In this document: positions 37,476 to 48,794 of the stretch, in pieces
Layout of the letters: each line of letters begins with the position of its first letter
Numbering within the stretch: position 1 is the stretch's first letter
From: Knoxdaviesia capensis
Taxonomy: Eukaryota > Ascomycota > Sordariomycetes > Microascales > Gondwanamycetaceae
Reading direction: 5' to 3'
Assembly: GCA_001510575.1 (NCBI GenBank)
Contig: LNGK01000008.1
Span: 3,357,435-3,421,434 of the forward strand
Length of the DNA: 64,000 nt
The notes under the pieces: generated by a model
Seen by the model: only the letters and a program-made list of their open reading frames with translations
What the model was told of the DNA's origin: nothing
The model's database searches: none
Made by a program: the position numbers and the translations under genes

Positions 37476-37625
37476 ATATCTACCTTTTATAGGTCTTTTA
37501 CTAGCTCTTTAAGGTATTTATATATATATAGATATATACCTAAATGCTTACCGCTAGGTAGTATCTACGTGTATTAGTGTACGTTTATACGTAATTGCAA
37601 TGTACTCTGACCTATTGGGGATCTA
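37347..37625 (-). repeat. 5' LTR of the gypsy element
   Basis: 279 bp, matching 27448-27726. It begins TAATTCCTAG (RIP-altered TG start) and ends GGGGATCTA, followed by the TATTA duplication. It retains more CA/TG sites than the left LTR. Confidence 0.93.
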
Positions 37626-37630
37626 TATTA
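37626..37630. repeat. target site duplication of the gypsy element, right copy
   Basis: TATTA, identical to 27443-27447. The copia reading resumes after it. Confidence 0.8.
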
Positions 37631-40600
37631 TTACTACTATCTTTTTAATAGAAAGAGGCTTTACGCTAGAAATAAAGGAAGGCCCTAAGGCCTATACGAC
37701 TATAGATAAGGTTCCTTATAAAGAAGGCTATACCTTATATATTAAAGTTAATAGTACTATATACGCTAACGTATCCCTACGTATATTCTTAGAAAGCGAG
37801 GCTCTTATATATTAACGCCTATATTACTTTAGAAAGGTAGCTATATCTTAAATAGTTAAGGTAATTATTAGTTCTTTAGTTAAGAAGGTAACTAGACTTA
37901 TCGAGCTTTATAGCGCCTACGAGTTTAGAAAGATAACGTCTTTTAAACTATTAGACTCTAAAGTACCCTTTAAGGTACTTAAAGAAGTTATTTATATAGA
38001 TATAGGTACTATATAATTAGTATCTACGAGCGGGAATAGCTATTTCTTATTAGTATATAATAAGGCGACGAGCTAACGATCGGTTTATATAACGGCCTAG
38101 AAAAGTAATATACTTATATATATCTAGAAGACTGTTAAGAGATAGGCGCTAGAGCTAGGCCGGAAGCCTAAGAAGCTTTATAGCGATAATAATACTAATA
38201 TCGGTATTAAGAAATTAGCTACTTACTATAACGAATAGGGAATTAAGTATATAATATCGCCTCTATACTACCTAGCTAAGAATAGGCGTATTAAGCGTAA
38301 TATCCGCGAGGTCTTATAGAAGACTAAAGTAACCGTTATTACTAAGAGTATCCCGCTAGAGCTATAGGATAAGATTATAACCGTAGTAGTCTATATACTT
38401 AATTAGATAGTTATCTCTAGGAGTTTTAATACGCTAATCGGCGCCTTTTAGAAGGCTTACGGGATATATAAGAAGGTTAATATATTATACCTTTAAATAT
38501 TAGGTTCTAAATATATTATATATATAAACCCCCTCTAACGATAGAAGATATTAAGCGCTAAATTTAATAGCTAAAATACTAAGCTAGTACTTATAGGCGT
38601 AGAAGGTATCTTAGTTAGATACTAAGGCCGCTATCTTTATAGAGTATAGATTCTAGAATTTAGATAGGTATATATTACTAAGGATATCTAATTTTAAGAA
38701 CGTATCTATAAGCTTTTATATAGAAAGTACGTTCGATCTTACCCTCTAGGAGCGCTACGCTAGTCGAAAGCTAGCGCTACTATTAGTAGTAGTATCCCTA
38801 AGAAGGGGATATTTAACGTATCGGAGCTATCTAGCGTACTAGAGCTATTTAGGGTATCGGAGCTAATAGCCGTATTAGAACTATCTAATACGTAAAACTT
38901 ATTAGATGACGAGGAAGTTACGACCGCGAATCCTCTTATTATTAACGAGAGCCGCTTAAGACTAAATAAACTTAAAGACCTTAATAAATTAGCTAGCGAC
39001 TAACTACCGGGAAGTACTTTTATAATAGTATCTAATTTAATCTACTTACGTAATACTAACGAAGTATTAAAGCGTAACCCTTAGCGAGATTAGAAAGCTA
39101 TAGGAACCTAGACGGAAGTTATTAGGATTAAATTTCGGAAGGTTATTAAGATAAAGACTTTTAAAGTAATATAGGGAAAGCCTCTAAAGAAACTAATTAC
39201 TATAAAGCTCGCTTTTCGATAGAAGACTAACGTAGAGGGTAACGAAACTAAGAAGAAAGTAAGATAGTACGCTTAAGGCTTTTAATAATAAGAAGGCGTC
39301 GACTTCTACGAAACGTTTATATCGACCGCGACCCTAGATACGTAGAGGATCCTATTAGCCCTCGTAGTTAAGATAAGAGCTACCTTACGGTAGATAGACG
39401 TAGTCTCTACTTACTTATAAGGAAAGCTTAAGGAAATAATCTATATTATCCCTAAGCCTATAATATATAAGTACCTAGACGAATATCCTAAAGAGGCCTT
39501 AAAGGTTAGATAAAAGTTAGGAAACGCTTAGTAGTATTTTATTCTACTAAAACTACTATATAAACTAAAGTAATTAGGAAGATAGTAGTAGATTCGCCTC
39601 CGAGAGGTACTCGTAATAATCGGATTTAAGCCTTTATAGGCTAACGACGTAACCTACTATAACCCCTAGACCTAAGTAGTTATCTCTTCTTATATCGACG
39701 ACCTACTAATCCTTTCCCTTAATAAATCTATAGCTAATTAATTTAAGAAAGACCTAGTAAGTATCCTAATCTCTAAGTACTAGGGAAAGCCCGAATAGCT
39801 CCTAGGAATAGCTATTAAGATCGAGAACGATAGTATCTTAATTAGCTAAGATACCTATATTAAGGATATACTAGAGGAGTTCTAGCTTTTAAATTACTAA
39901 ACCGTAACTACGCTAATAGAGCTAGTTACCTTTTTACCCCCTAAGTATAAAGATATATAACCTACCGATTAAGGCTTATATTATTAAATAATAAGAAAGC
40001 TTTTATACCTTATAAGAAAGACCCGACCTAACGTAGCCTACGTTATATATTAGTACGCGCGTTTCTCTTACGACCTATAAATTATATACGCTAAAGGCCT
40101 AAAGCGTATACTATAGTACCTTATTAGATACGCTTAGAAGGGGATTATATACTGATAGAGTCTTACGGCGTAAGATTAGATACTAAACGCCTAGGCTAAT
40201 ACCTTATATAGTAATACTAAAGATACCGAATTTAAATTAACTACTAGCTATATTATTATACTTAATAATAACCCTATTAGCTAGTATAGTAAACGGTAGA
40301 AGTAGACTATTAACTCTTCTACTAAAGCTAAGATCTACGCGCTATAAGAGACTATATACTACTTAGTATAGCTTTAATATTTACTAACTAAACTTAACTT
40401 TTATATTAGGAATATTATCCTCTAAGAGGATAATACCGCTATTATTACTACTATTACGAAACCTACTTACTATCTAAACCTAAAATACGTTAGTACGCCT
40501 CTTTACTCTACTATCGACCGAGTACGGGAACTTAATATTAGAGTATAATACGTGCCTATAGTAGAATAATTAGCGGATATACTAACTAAGCTATTAGGGA

Positions 40601-40650
40601 GAGTACTATTTAAGAGGTACGTAGGATTACTAGTATATAACGTTCTAACT
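37631..40650 (+). pseudogene. copia pol remnant (integrase, reverse transcriptase, RNase H)
   Basis: Plus strand, one main frame with many TAG/TAA stops. Legible landmarks: KLYSDNNTNI at about 38170-38200 (integrase, second acidic box), KNRRIKRNIREVL-like sequence (last integrase block, acid lost), FYETFISTATLDT at about 39303-39341 (start of copia RT), SYIDDLLILS at about 39688-39717 (RT catalytic box, Asp pair intact) and NSSTKAKIYAL at about 40310-40343 (RNase H). Domain order IN before RT is the copia layout. A 71-codon piece at 37603-37815 stays open by chance. There is no functional product. Confidence 0.88.
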
Positions 40651-40659
40651 AAAAAGGGG

Positions 40660-40940
40660 TATTAAATATTAAATTAATTTATATTATATTATCCTTTATA
40701 TAGCTAGAAATTTATAATAAAGAATAAGGCTACGATAAATAGCCTAGGGAATAATAATAGATATAATATAGATTTACGAAGAGCCTAGTATAAGAAGGGA
40801 AGCCTTAGAAGGTATTAGGGATTTAGATAGGAGGAAGCCTAGATCCCATAGGGGATAAGAGGGAAGCTTTCCCCCTATCTATTCTAGCATAGTATTTCAT
40901 AGCTATTAACTACTCATCTTGTTTTTTACCCCCTACCTTT
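40660..40940 (+). repeat. 3' LTR of the copia element
   Basis: Direct repeat of 25165-25445, preceded by the polypurine tract. Its last ~60 bases keep several CA/TG sites (TAGCATAG, TTTCATAG, ACTCATCTTG) that are TA in the left LTR, so RIP fades towards the unique flank. Confidence 0.93.
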
Positions 40941-43220
40941 GTAAATGGTATTAACTGCAAAGTTACGCTTCTAATTCTAACCGCCTTTCCTGTATTTCCA
41001 ACAGGGCGAGGGTCGCGAAACCTTTTTCTGTTTGCGGAAATTCCCCGATATATACTGTACAATTCATGTAAAACACAACCTGAACCCGAAAGGGAACGTC
41101 AAGGGTTTAACCCCAGAGGTCGTTCACCTAGCGTCCAGGCCGGTATTCTCGATCACGGCAACGCCCCAGAACGCCTTGACACGCTCAATATAAAAAGGGA
41201 ACACGGCTCCGGTCGCCATGCAGCAATCCACTCTGCTCTTCCCCGGACTGCCAATATACCTCTGCCGTGCGTGCGTGTCCCGTCTACTCCCCAAAACCCT
41301 CCTGAATTGGCCACCTGTAGTTCGTAAACCGTGGGGCCGTTCGTCTTGGTGCCTTGTTGGAGGTGCTGTACCGTACATAATTTACATCTTACAGTATATA
41401 CATAAATTTACAGCTCGCCTCTCTCAGATGCTCTGGTGTGGTGCCGTCCCCCGCTTGGTGAGAAAGTTGCCGTCCCACTCGCCATGAAAACGGCAGCATA
41501 TATTAACACGCACCTAGACTTATAGTACACACGCATGGTATATTGATGGGCCCCAGACACCGACAGATAACGAACCGAACAAGGGAGCAGCAATCTTTGG
41601 GTGAACAGTGGTGAGGACTTGGATATGGAAGTCGCAGCCCTGGGCCGTCGTCCCCTTGCCCCTGGAGACAAGCTCAATCGTAAGCCGTTCGCTATACAGT
41701 ACAGTGACCGAACCTATACTCGGGGTTTTGACTTTATATAAGTGCATATAGATAAGGATACGTAGGAGCATTCGCGAAGCTGTGGAATGCTATCTGTAGT
41801 CGATGAATACCAATCAACTACAGTACTCACACGAACAGAGGACGCGACAAGCAAGACGAGCCCATGTGTTGTTGTTGTTGTGGATTGGCTGTGCGCCTAG
41901 TACCAAGTCGGATAACGCGCGCGACGAGAACCAAATCCATTCCTTTCCAACCAAGGTTTTGTTTTTTCAGTTAGTTTTTCCATCTGGTGTTTAGCTCTGC
42001 AGGATGCAGACACAACCCACTGTTCTTTTTTTTTTTTTTCATCTCTTGGACCCTGCATCTCGCATACGCAGTGGTGTGATCCCAATGTGGTCAAGACCGG
42101 AGAATAAACCAACATTTATTGAAGGGATCCGCTCCTCTCAACTTGGGAGTTTTCTTGAACTTTGAGGCGGTATCACCCCTTGTTCCCGCTTGGGGCAGAA
42201 GTGCTATGTCCACATTGGTGGGCCTGCGCACAGTGTGCAGTGGACTGCACGAATAACTCTCTCCAGAAGCATCCCCCCTGGCCACAGCCTGCAACGATAA
42301 AACCGATATGGTTAGTACAGTACAGTAGAGAGAATGAAGGACGATGGTGAGAAAAAAAGCCTCGTGGGTTCGGAGATACCCAAGCGAAAAGCTCTCTGAC
42401 ATCGAATATCTTTCTGAACGCTGCCACTGTCAATGGAAATGCGATACTGAGAAGATTTTCCCCCAAGATAAATCTGCGTGGAGATTGGTAGGAGATGCGC
42501 CGAGGGAGTTATGGCGAAGACATGGATTGGAGAGTAGAGACAGTATGGAGTCCTATCAACCCGGAGGATTCTTCTCTAGCCGTCATTCCAAGGCTCTTCG
42601 TTCGGGCTCGGACCACTTGATCGAATGAAGGGGGGGATTAGACAGATGTTGGTGGAAGATGGAGAGATGGTGGTGATCTTTGGCTGTGTTGCTTTATTTT
42701 TTTTGAATATGGTCTGTGGAGGGAGGGTGTGGCCAGTGCATATAGCGTGGAGGTCTGGGCTGTATAATTGGAAACTGTCAAAGACATGTGAGAGGAGGAA
42801 GAGGGTCGCTGCGACAGTTTTACTCCAACTGAAAAGGTGAAGCTTCCAGGATCTATTGGACAGATTGTGGCGGCGGCGGAGATGAGCCACACTTCCCCCT
42901 CCACGTCAGGTTACAAAATTGGGCAGAGGATAGGCCGATACACTCAGTTGATCTCAGCATATGGTAAACCATCAAATTTCAAACTGGCGTCCGAATGACT
43001 TTGTGTCGATTGGCCATTGATATCAAAACATAGGAAGGGAGGATGAGAGTAGGTCTTATTGGATGGCTGATTTGAAGATGTGTGGATGTCTAATCTGTGG
43101 TGGGCGACTGGGTGGTGATGGTATTTTGCTGTTGATGTCTGGCTCAGTAAGAATAGGAGTCTGACAGACAATATAGTACTGTAGGTACTGCATGCATGTT
43201 ACCAAGTCAGGAGAAGACCG

Positions 43221-43245
43221 CACACACACACACACACACACACAC
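43221..43245 (+). repeat. (CA)n microsatellite
   Basis: About twelve uninterrupted CA units. Confidence 0.95.
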
Positions 43246-43959
43246 TCATGCCCGTGCACTCAGCCTCAACATGTAAACCCACCCCATCATATCATATCTG
43301 CAGCAGGCATAGCGCAAACACGCTACAGTATGTAGGTTGACGTGTGTTTCGGGACTAAAGGGAGACTAGACCACATTACTCACTAAAGCCCCACGGTTCA
43401 GGGCCTGTGCTCTCTGCTCTCATCTCGCGCGTGTGGGCTGGCTCTGCAGGCTGCACCGACACGGAGGGGAAGATGGCAGAAGAAGAAGATAGAAACATAC
43501 GCGAGGATGATGGATCTAAGACTACTTTGTTCGAGCTGACAGAGTTAGAAGTTAGAAGTTATCTTAGCGGGCGAGAAAAAAAGGGGAAATATCAAATCTT
43601 TGTCAGAAGCTATCGAGTGTTTAAACTGAACTAGAGCTTCGGTTTTTGGACTGAAGTTGTGGGATTGCTGGGTTGGTTACCTTAGTTAGAGAGTAAGTGC
43701 AGCAATGCCGCACAAGTAACTCGGAGTACTGTACATATTCTGGTGTTTTCGTACAAGTAGCTTGAGTGTGGGAGGGTTTCAATTCGCGGTTGGACAGCCC
43801 GCCCGACAGCGACCTCGCTCGCCTGAAGTCCTTCGCTCGACAAAGCTAAACAAGCGAGCGAGAATCACACAACCACACCAACTTCTCCTGTCTTCCCCTG
43901 CCAGGTTTGCACTACGGTATGTAGTGTACAGTACTGTATGTACGGGAGGCAGATCGGGC

Positions 43960-43991
43960 GAAGGAATGCAGGAATGAAGGAATGCAGGAAT
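43960..43991 (+). repeat. 16 bp tandem repeat, two units
   Basis: GAAGGAATGCAGGAAT occurs twice in tandem, followed by GC and then a second small tandem (CCAACCGCAC twice). Confidence 0.85.
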
Positions 43992-46978
43992 GCAAACCAA
44001 CCGCACCCAACCGCACCCAAGCCAAGCCGTTGCGGGTTGGAACATGACAACTCTCAACAACTGTTGCTCGAGTCAACTATGACACCACCCCGCTCGACAC
44101 CCCAATCAATCCTTCGGATTCCCAGCCGTGGGTCTGGACTGCCACAAAAAAACGGCATCCTCTACAGTGTGTGTGCTGTACCTGCAGTAACCAGAAAGCT
44201 ACGACCGCTTATAAATGTGCCCGTGCTGAAAATGACAGAGCACTTCATGAAGCAAGAAAACCAACACCAACCATGAAAAAGCAGGGTACAGGTCCCTTTC
44301 CCCCTCGGTCACGAACCGTGTGACCCTGGGACGGCGTGCCCATACGACTTTTAAGAGCTGACAAGGACAGTCTGGACCTCTCTCTTAGCCTTGACATCGG
44401 GTCCGGCTGTGAACATGGTTATACGAGACGGAACTTGCGAGCTTGTCGTCATCGGTGGCTCTCTTTAGTATCTTGTGGTGACTAAATCTGGACTCTGACA
44501 AGACAGGATGTATCATCGGCATGGGGAGTGCGCACAGCCTGATCCGATATCTTTCCGCCCGGCCCTCGACTCTTCATACGAGCAAGAACTTCCACTTTGA
44601 CGGTTTATTTTCGAGCTTTGACTAATCGCTGGCTTTCTGGGCCCTCCTTACTTAGTCTCATGTTCATCCAGCTTGCTGAATCCCAGTATCCCTTGGTGTG
44701 GCCGCCTCTGTAGGTAAAGAAGTGAGGAGGATGGCTACAGGCTATCCAGCCATCTATTTTCAGAGAAATGCAGTCCCAAGCCCCAACAAGGTAAGGGGCA
44801 CACACACATAAACACTGAGCGGCCTGACAGATCTCCGACCGAGAGACATGCCACCTATGGAGAAAGACATCGTTTAGACTGTCCTGGCCCAAGATGCCGA
44901 GGCCGAGACTGAGAGGATAGGACTGGCTAGAAGCACCCGTGATGTGCTGCTGACCAGGAGAGACGGCGAAACCCAACCAACGGCGACCGATCCCACACCA
45001 CACAGGCCAATAGACATCTCTCTGGGTATAAGACCCCGTAAGCTGTGCGAAGCCTTCTAACAGGACTACGCCCTACGAAGACTTTCCCACTTATCTCCAA
45101 GATACAGTAGAGATAAGTAACACAGCCTTGCTCTGTCTGCAGAACCACAATCCTCATCTTATCCTTCGATTATGCCTCTCTGCTGCTCCAATCCGGTTGC
45201 TCCATTCATTATTTCATTTTCGCCGGACACGACACTTCCCGCCAATCGCACTCGTTCACTACTGTGTCTGACTGGATGTGCTCATTTTAAGCCAACAATG
45301 ACGCAAAGACAGTCTATTAGAATGTGCACATATTCTGACTTTTGCTGCCCCTCATCACACCCCTCGCAAAGCCCACCACTTTCCTCACCATCAAATGAAG
45401 ATTTCATCACCTCAATTTTTTTTATTCTATTCAAATAAACACTCTACAAGATTATCATCATCGAATCCCGTCGGCGGTTTGCAAATCCTCCTTTGGATCC
45501 TCGCTTCTCCACTCATCATTGTACGAGTAGTAACCCATCTTTTGATCTCCGCGCGTCTAGTCGTGGCTGGCGCCAGTGTCTCTCTCGATCAGAGACGTAT
45601 CATTCCTAAGTCTTTGAAGATTCTCTCCCTTCACTCGTAGGTCCTGTAGTCGTTCCAAGCTCTTTGCAGAAATCCTTCAACAGTGTTTGCATGCACGGGT
45701 CGGAGCTAGGGAGAAAAAAAATATTATCCTTGATAGACCATAACGCAGGTAAAAGGGGCGGACGGACAGCTGCACACATAAAATCAGATTTTAAAGGTTC
45801 CCACCACCTTTTTCAACACAGTTGTTGATTTGTTCTCTCTCTCCCCCCTTTTGCAATTTACGACCTTTCGCCGTCGAAGCGAATCCTCGATGCAGCTCCT
45901 GCAGGTACCAAGCGTCTTATCCACTCGAAATCCTACCCTCAAGTACGTACATACGATTGGAGTGTGTTTAGTCACGTTGCACCTCCTCTCTGAGCTGCTC
46001 AAACTAGCTCTCTTTCTTAAGCCGATAGTTAGCTCGTGTGCCGTCCTTGTCTTTATTCTTAGACCAGGCCTTGCTCCCATTCCTCGTCAGGGCTGGGTTC
46101 AAGGAGTATCCAGGCTGTTCTATCCGAACTTCAAAGCTTGGGTTGACGAACTTTCACCCCTCGTACTGAAGTGCCAATGCAAGCCTCCGAATATTTGCTT
46201 TGCTGGAGCGGGTTGCGGGATTCCACAAGCAACACGCTAACAATTTTTTTTCATGAGTTTTGCTATTCCGTGCTATCTCCTTCAATTATAGAATATTTTT
46301 AGGGCTATCTTTCTTGCTAGACAACAATGCGATGTGCTCAGACGAAAAACTGGAACAGAATTGGCTCACCCACGCTGCCTCTGTAGTCTGTAGTGTACCG
46401 GCTGGGGTTCAGTCAGATCCCGGACGGCTCTTGAACACGCAAGAACAGTTAAGATTGAATGACGGCAAGATGCAAGTAATCAAAGAAAGAGAAATACGAT
46501 TGTCGCAAGTCAAAGACCAGACAGAGCCCGGGAGAGAAGAAAACGAACGGACGCTCTACAAGTACCTAGGGAACGGATAACTAAAAAGAACAACCTGAGA
46601 AGTCTACGAGTACCATCCTTGCCGAAATAAATTTAGCAGGCCTGGCTGGGTCAAGAGACTCAAGACGAGGAAATTCCGAGACCTCAGATCCTCTGTTCAA
46701 CCCTCGGCTCCCGGACACCTGATCAGTTGGATAAAAAAAAACATTTCTGCAAGCGCAAAGTCCCCAAAAATGTCCAAGCTGTTCCATTTTCCTGCAGAGC
46801 ACGATCCCGATGATGCGTTGTGAGGAAGCCATGTGTCCCCAGTGTGCCTTTGACCGCACATACCGACTATTTCCATATGCTAGGACCCGAGTCAATGTGC
46901 TCCTGATACGAGGCAACAAAATCACGTTCGGGTTTCTAGCCAGTCGAGAAGAATCTTTCCCCGCCCACGAGGGTACGT

Positions 46979-47006
46979 ACACAAGAACAAGAACAAGAAC
47001 AAGAAC
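46979..47006 (+). repeat. AACAAG hexanucleotide microsatellite
   Basis: Four to five tandem AACAAG-type units in otherwise noncoding sequence. Confidence 0.9.
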
Positions 47007-48794
47007 CACCCTGTACCTCGAGAAATTGAACCCAAGGTGCCAACTCCAACTCGAGGTTCCCGACATCCGTCAACTCGGCTTCACCCCTGCTTGACAGTGC
47101 GGGCTCGATTTCGTTGCCATCCGGATCTCGTGAATTCTGAGTGTACCCAGTAAGTTCCCGGGTTGCCAGTGCTAGTAGAGAGTGTCCCACTTTTGAAGGC
47201 AAAAATGCGAGCTCTTTTCATCACACTCCAAAACCATCTTTTCCTCCTTGATTTATGCATTGATCGTTAGACCAAGTCAGTCTGAAAGCTATCCCAAGTA
47301 TCTGGAAAGGTTCAAGGGTATTTTGTTTTCACTTAGGGAATAGATCGGGGGTTCCTTTCCAAACACATTTTATTTTATTATTTTCCCTCTCGAAACCACA
47401 CCATGACATTTATGGATACACAATTGAGGACAGGATCCTGATTTTGGATTTCCAGGCTACATAAATGGGGCTTTCGTTTAGTCGTGCAAGGCCGGACTGA
47501 ACTATTGTCATTATTGCATCGTATTTAAGAGAGAACTACGCGTAGGAAGATCAATATTTCTCAAGAGTGGACTGGACTACCGGCGACTGTCTTTTGACGT
47601 GACACAACGAGTCTTAATTACGTCGATGGCAGTAGATATCCTCCACTTGGCTCACGATACTAGAGCTCAGTTGAATGGTGGGGAACGATCATGCCATGAT
47701 TAGGTCACAATCAACATCCTGGGGATCGTGAGTTATGTGCATGTGTATACGAAGGCCTTCTTTCTGATTCACCGTGTTCACATCTTCTTTTTTCAATCGG
47801 CTTCGCGCGCTGTCAACGAGCAACACATTTCTTCGTCATTGATGGGACTCCTCCTCCACCACCACCAGATATGCTGGGCCCCTGCCACACCAGCCGGGCT
47901 CCCTCGAGAGCCTAACAAGAAACCTATACTCCGCAGCGTTCCTGGTCAACCGCCCCTGGTATGCACCCAGTCACCAGTTCTAGCACTCCCACCACCCCCT
48001 TGTGCCGAGGAGAGAGAAGAAAAGAGTAAGGGGGGGATGTGCACATTGGCAGTGGAGGAGGGGGGCCAAGATGGAAGGGGGGCGTGTGGCTTTTTATTTT
48101 ATTTTTATTAATTCTTTTTCTGTCCTGGTCTCCCTAGCAAGCTCAGCGCACGGATTCTGGTCCGAGGCGATGGGCTCCTCCCAGCAACATTGATACAGGA
48201 TGGTACAGTGCTATATCTGTGTTATTCGTGCCTTTGCTTTCGATCCCTGTTGCGGTTTCTTTTTCTCTCTGCTCGCTCTCACAGTATTTTTTTATTATTA
48301 TCATTTTCCCCCCAGTTCCTCTCGTTCTTCTACCCTCTCCATCCTCTCTCTCTCCTCCTTCCTCCCTCTCAACCTTCCTTCTTCTTATCCCATACATATC
48401 TTGCATATTCTTCTTCTTTCAGAACCATATGCCTGGTTTTCTATTTTGGTTCTCTTCTACTCTCTTCTCTTTTCGCAACTGATCAGCATCGATTCTCTGA
48501 AACCCGGGTTTCTACGCCTCGGTGAATTGGAATCGGCTCGCTTTGGCTTTCAGCAGGAATCCACAGATCACCATCTTCCAGACTACCACATATAAATTGA
48601 ACACGAGTATCCTGCTCGGAGAGCCCGCCTTCCGCATCGCCTCTATCATCCACTTTGAAAACATACACTCATCCGTATACGTTCGTCCAAGGGGATCCCT
48701 CTCTTTACCACTCTCTTGCTTGGGTCGAACAGGGCCATTTGTCGATCGGGAACCACTTCTCTCTCCCCATGGTTCTCCCAGAACACGACTCGAC

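Larger units (their letters stand above)
27448..37625 (-). mobile_element. Ty3/gypsy LTR retrotransposon, RIP-destroyed, nested in copia
   Basis: It is bounded by 279 bp LTRs (27448-27726 and 37347-37625) and a TATTA duplication. The orientation is minus: a polypurine tract (AAGAAAGGGG on the minus strand, about 27731-27740) abuts the left LTR, and Gag zinc knuckle, RT and integrase remnants read leftwards in the order gag-RT-IN, which defines gypsy. About 2.5 kb between integrase and the 3' LTR is not explained by a standard gypsy layout. The true length is probably near 9.8 kb, because a 360 bp duplicated piece at 36754-37475 looks artificial. All frames carry RIP stops, so the copy is dead. 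Confidence 0.92.
25165..40940 (+). mobile_element. Ty1/copia LTR retrotransposon, RIP-destroyed, interrupted by a gypsy element
   Basis: Two direct repeats of about 280 bp (25165-25445 and 40660-40940) form the LTRs. A purine run (AAAAAGGGG, 40651-40659) lies directly before the right LTR as the polypurine tract, so the element reads on the plus strand. Inside are a Gag zinc knuckle, copia-type integrase, reverse transcriptase and RNase H remnants in the order gag-IN-RT-RH, which defines copia. All frames are broken by TAA/TAG, with almost no CA or TG left, the mark of RIP. A gypsy element sits inside at 27448-37625. The outer target duplication was not found; the exact outer ends of the LTRs are uncertain by a few bases because an N gap follows the left LTR. 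Confidence 0.92.
40944..48794. other. gene-poor segment right of the transposon block, ending in the RasGEF leader
   Basis: Base composition returns abruptly to normal at about 40941. Open frames up to about 160 codons exist on both strands, but none has a recognisable domain or consistent splicing. Contents worth noting: TACAG clusters (41694-41705, 42315-42327, 43926-43938), a CA microsatellite (43221-43245), a 16 bp tandem repeat (43960-43991) and an AACAAG run (46979-47006). From about 48240 to 48500 the sequence is strongly CT-rich, typical of a fungal 5' leader for the RasGEF gene. Confidence 0.5.

Noticed and set aside
37603..37815. 71-codon open frame in the AT-rich block
   Set aside because: It is a piece of dead copia pol that happens to have no RIP stop.
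46581..47094. Open frames on both strands giving VLVLVLV or TRTRTRT
   Set aside because: Both come from the AACAAG microsatellite at 46979-47006.
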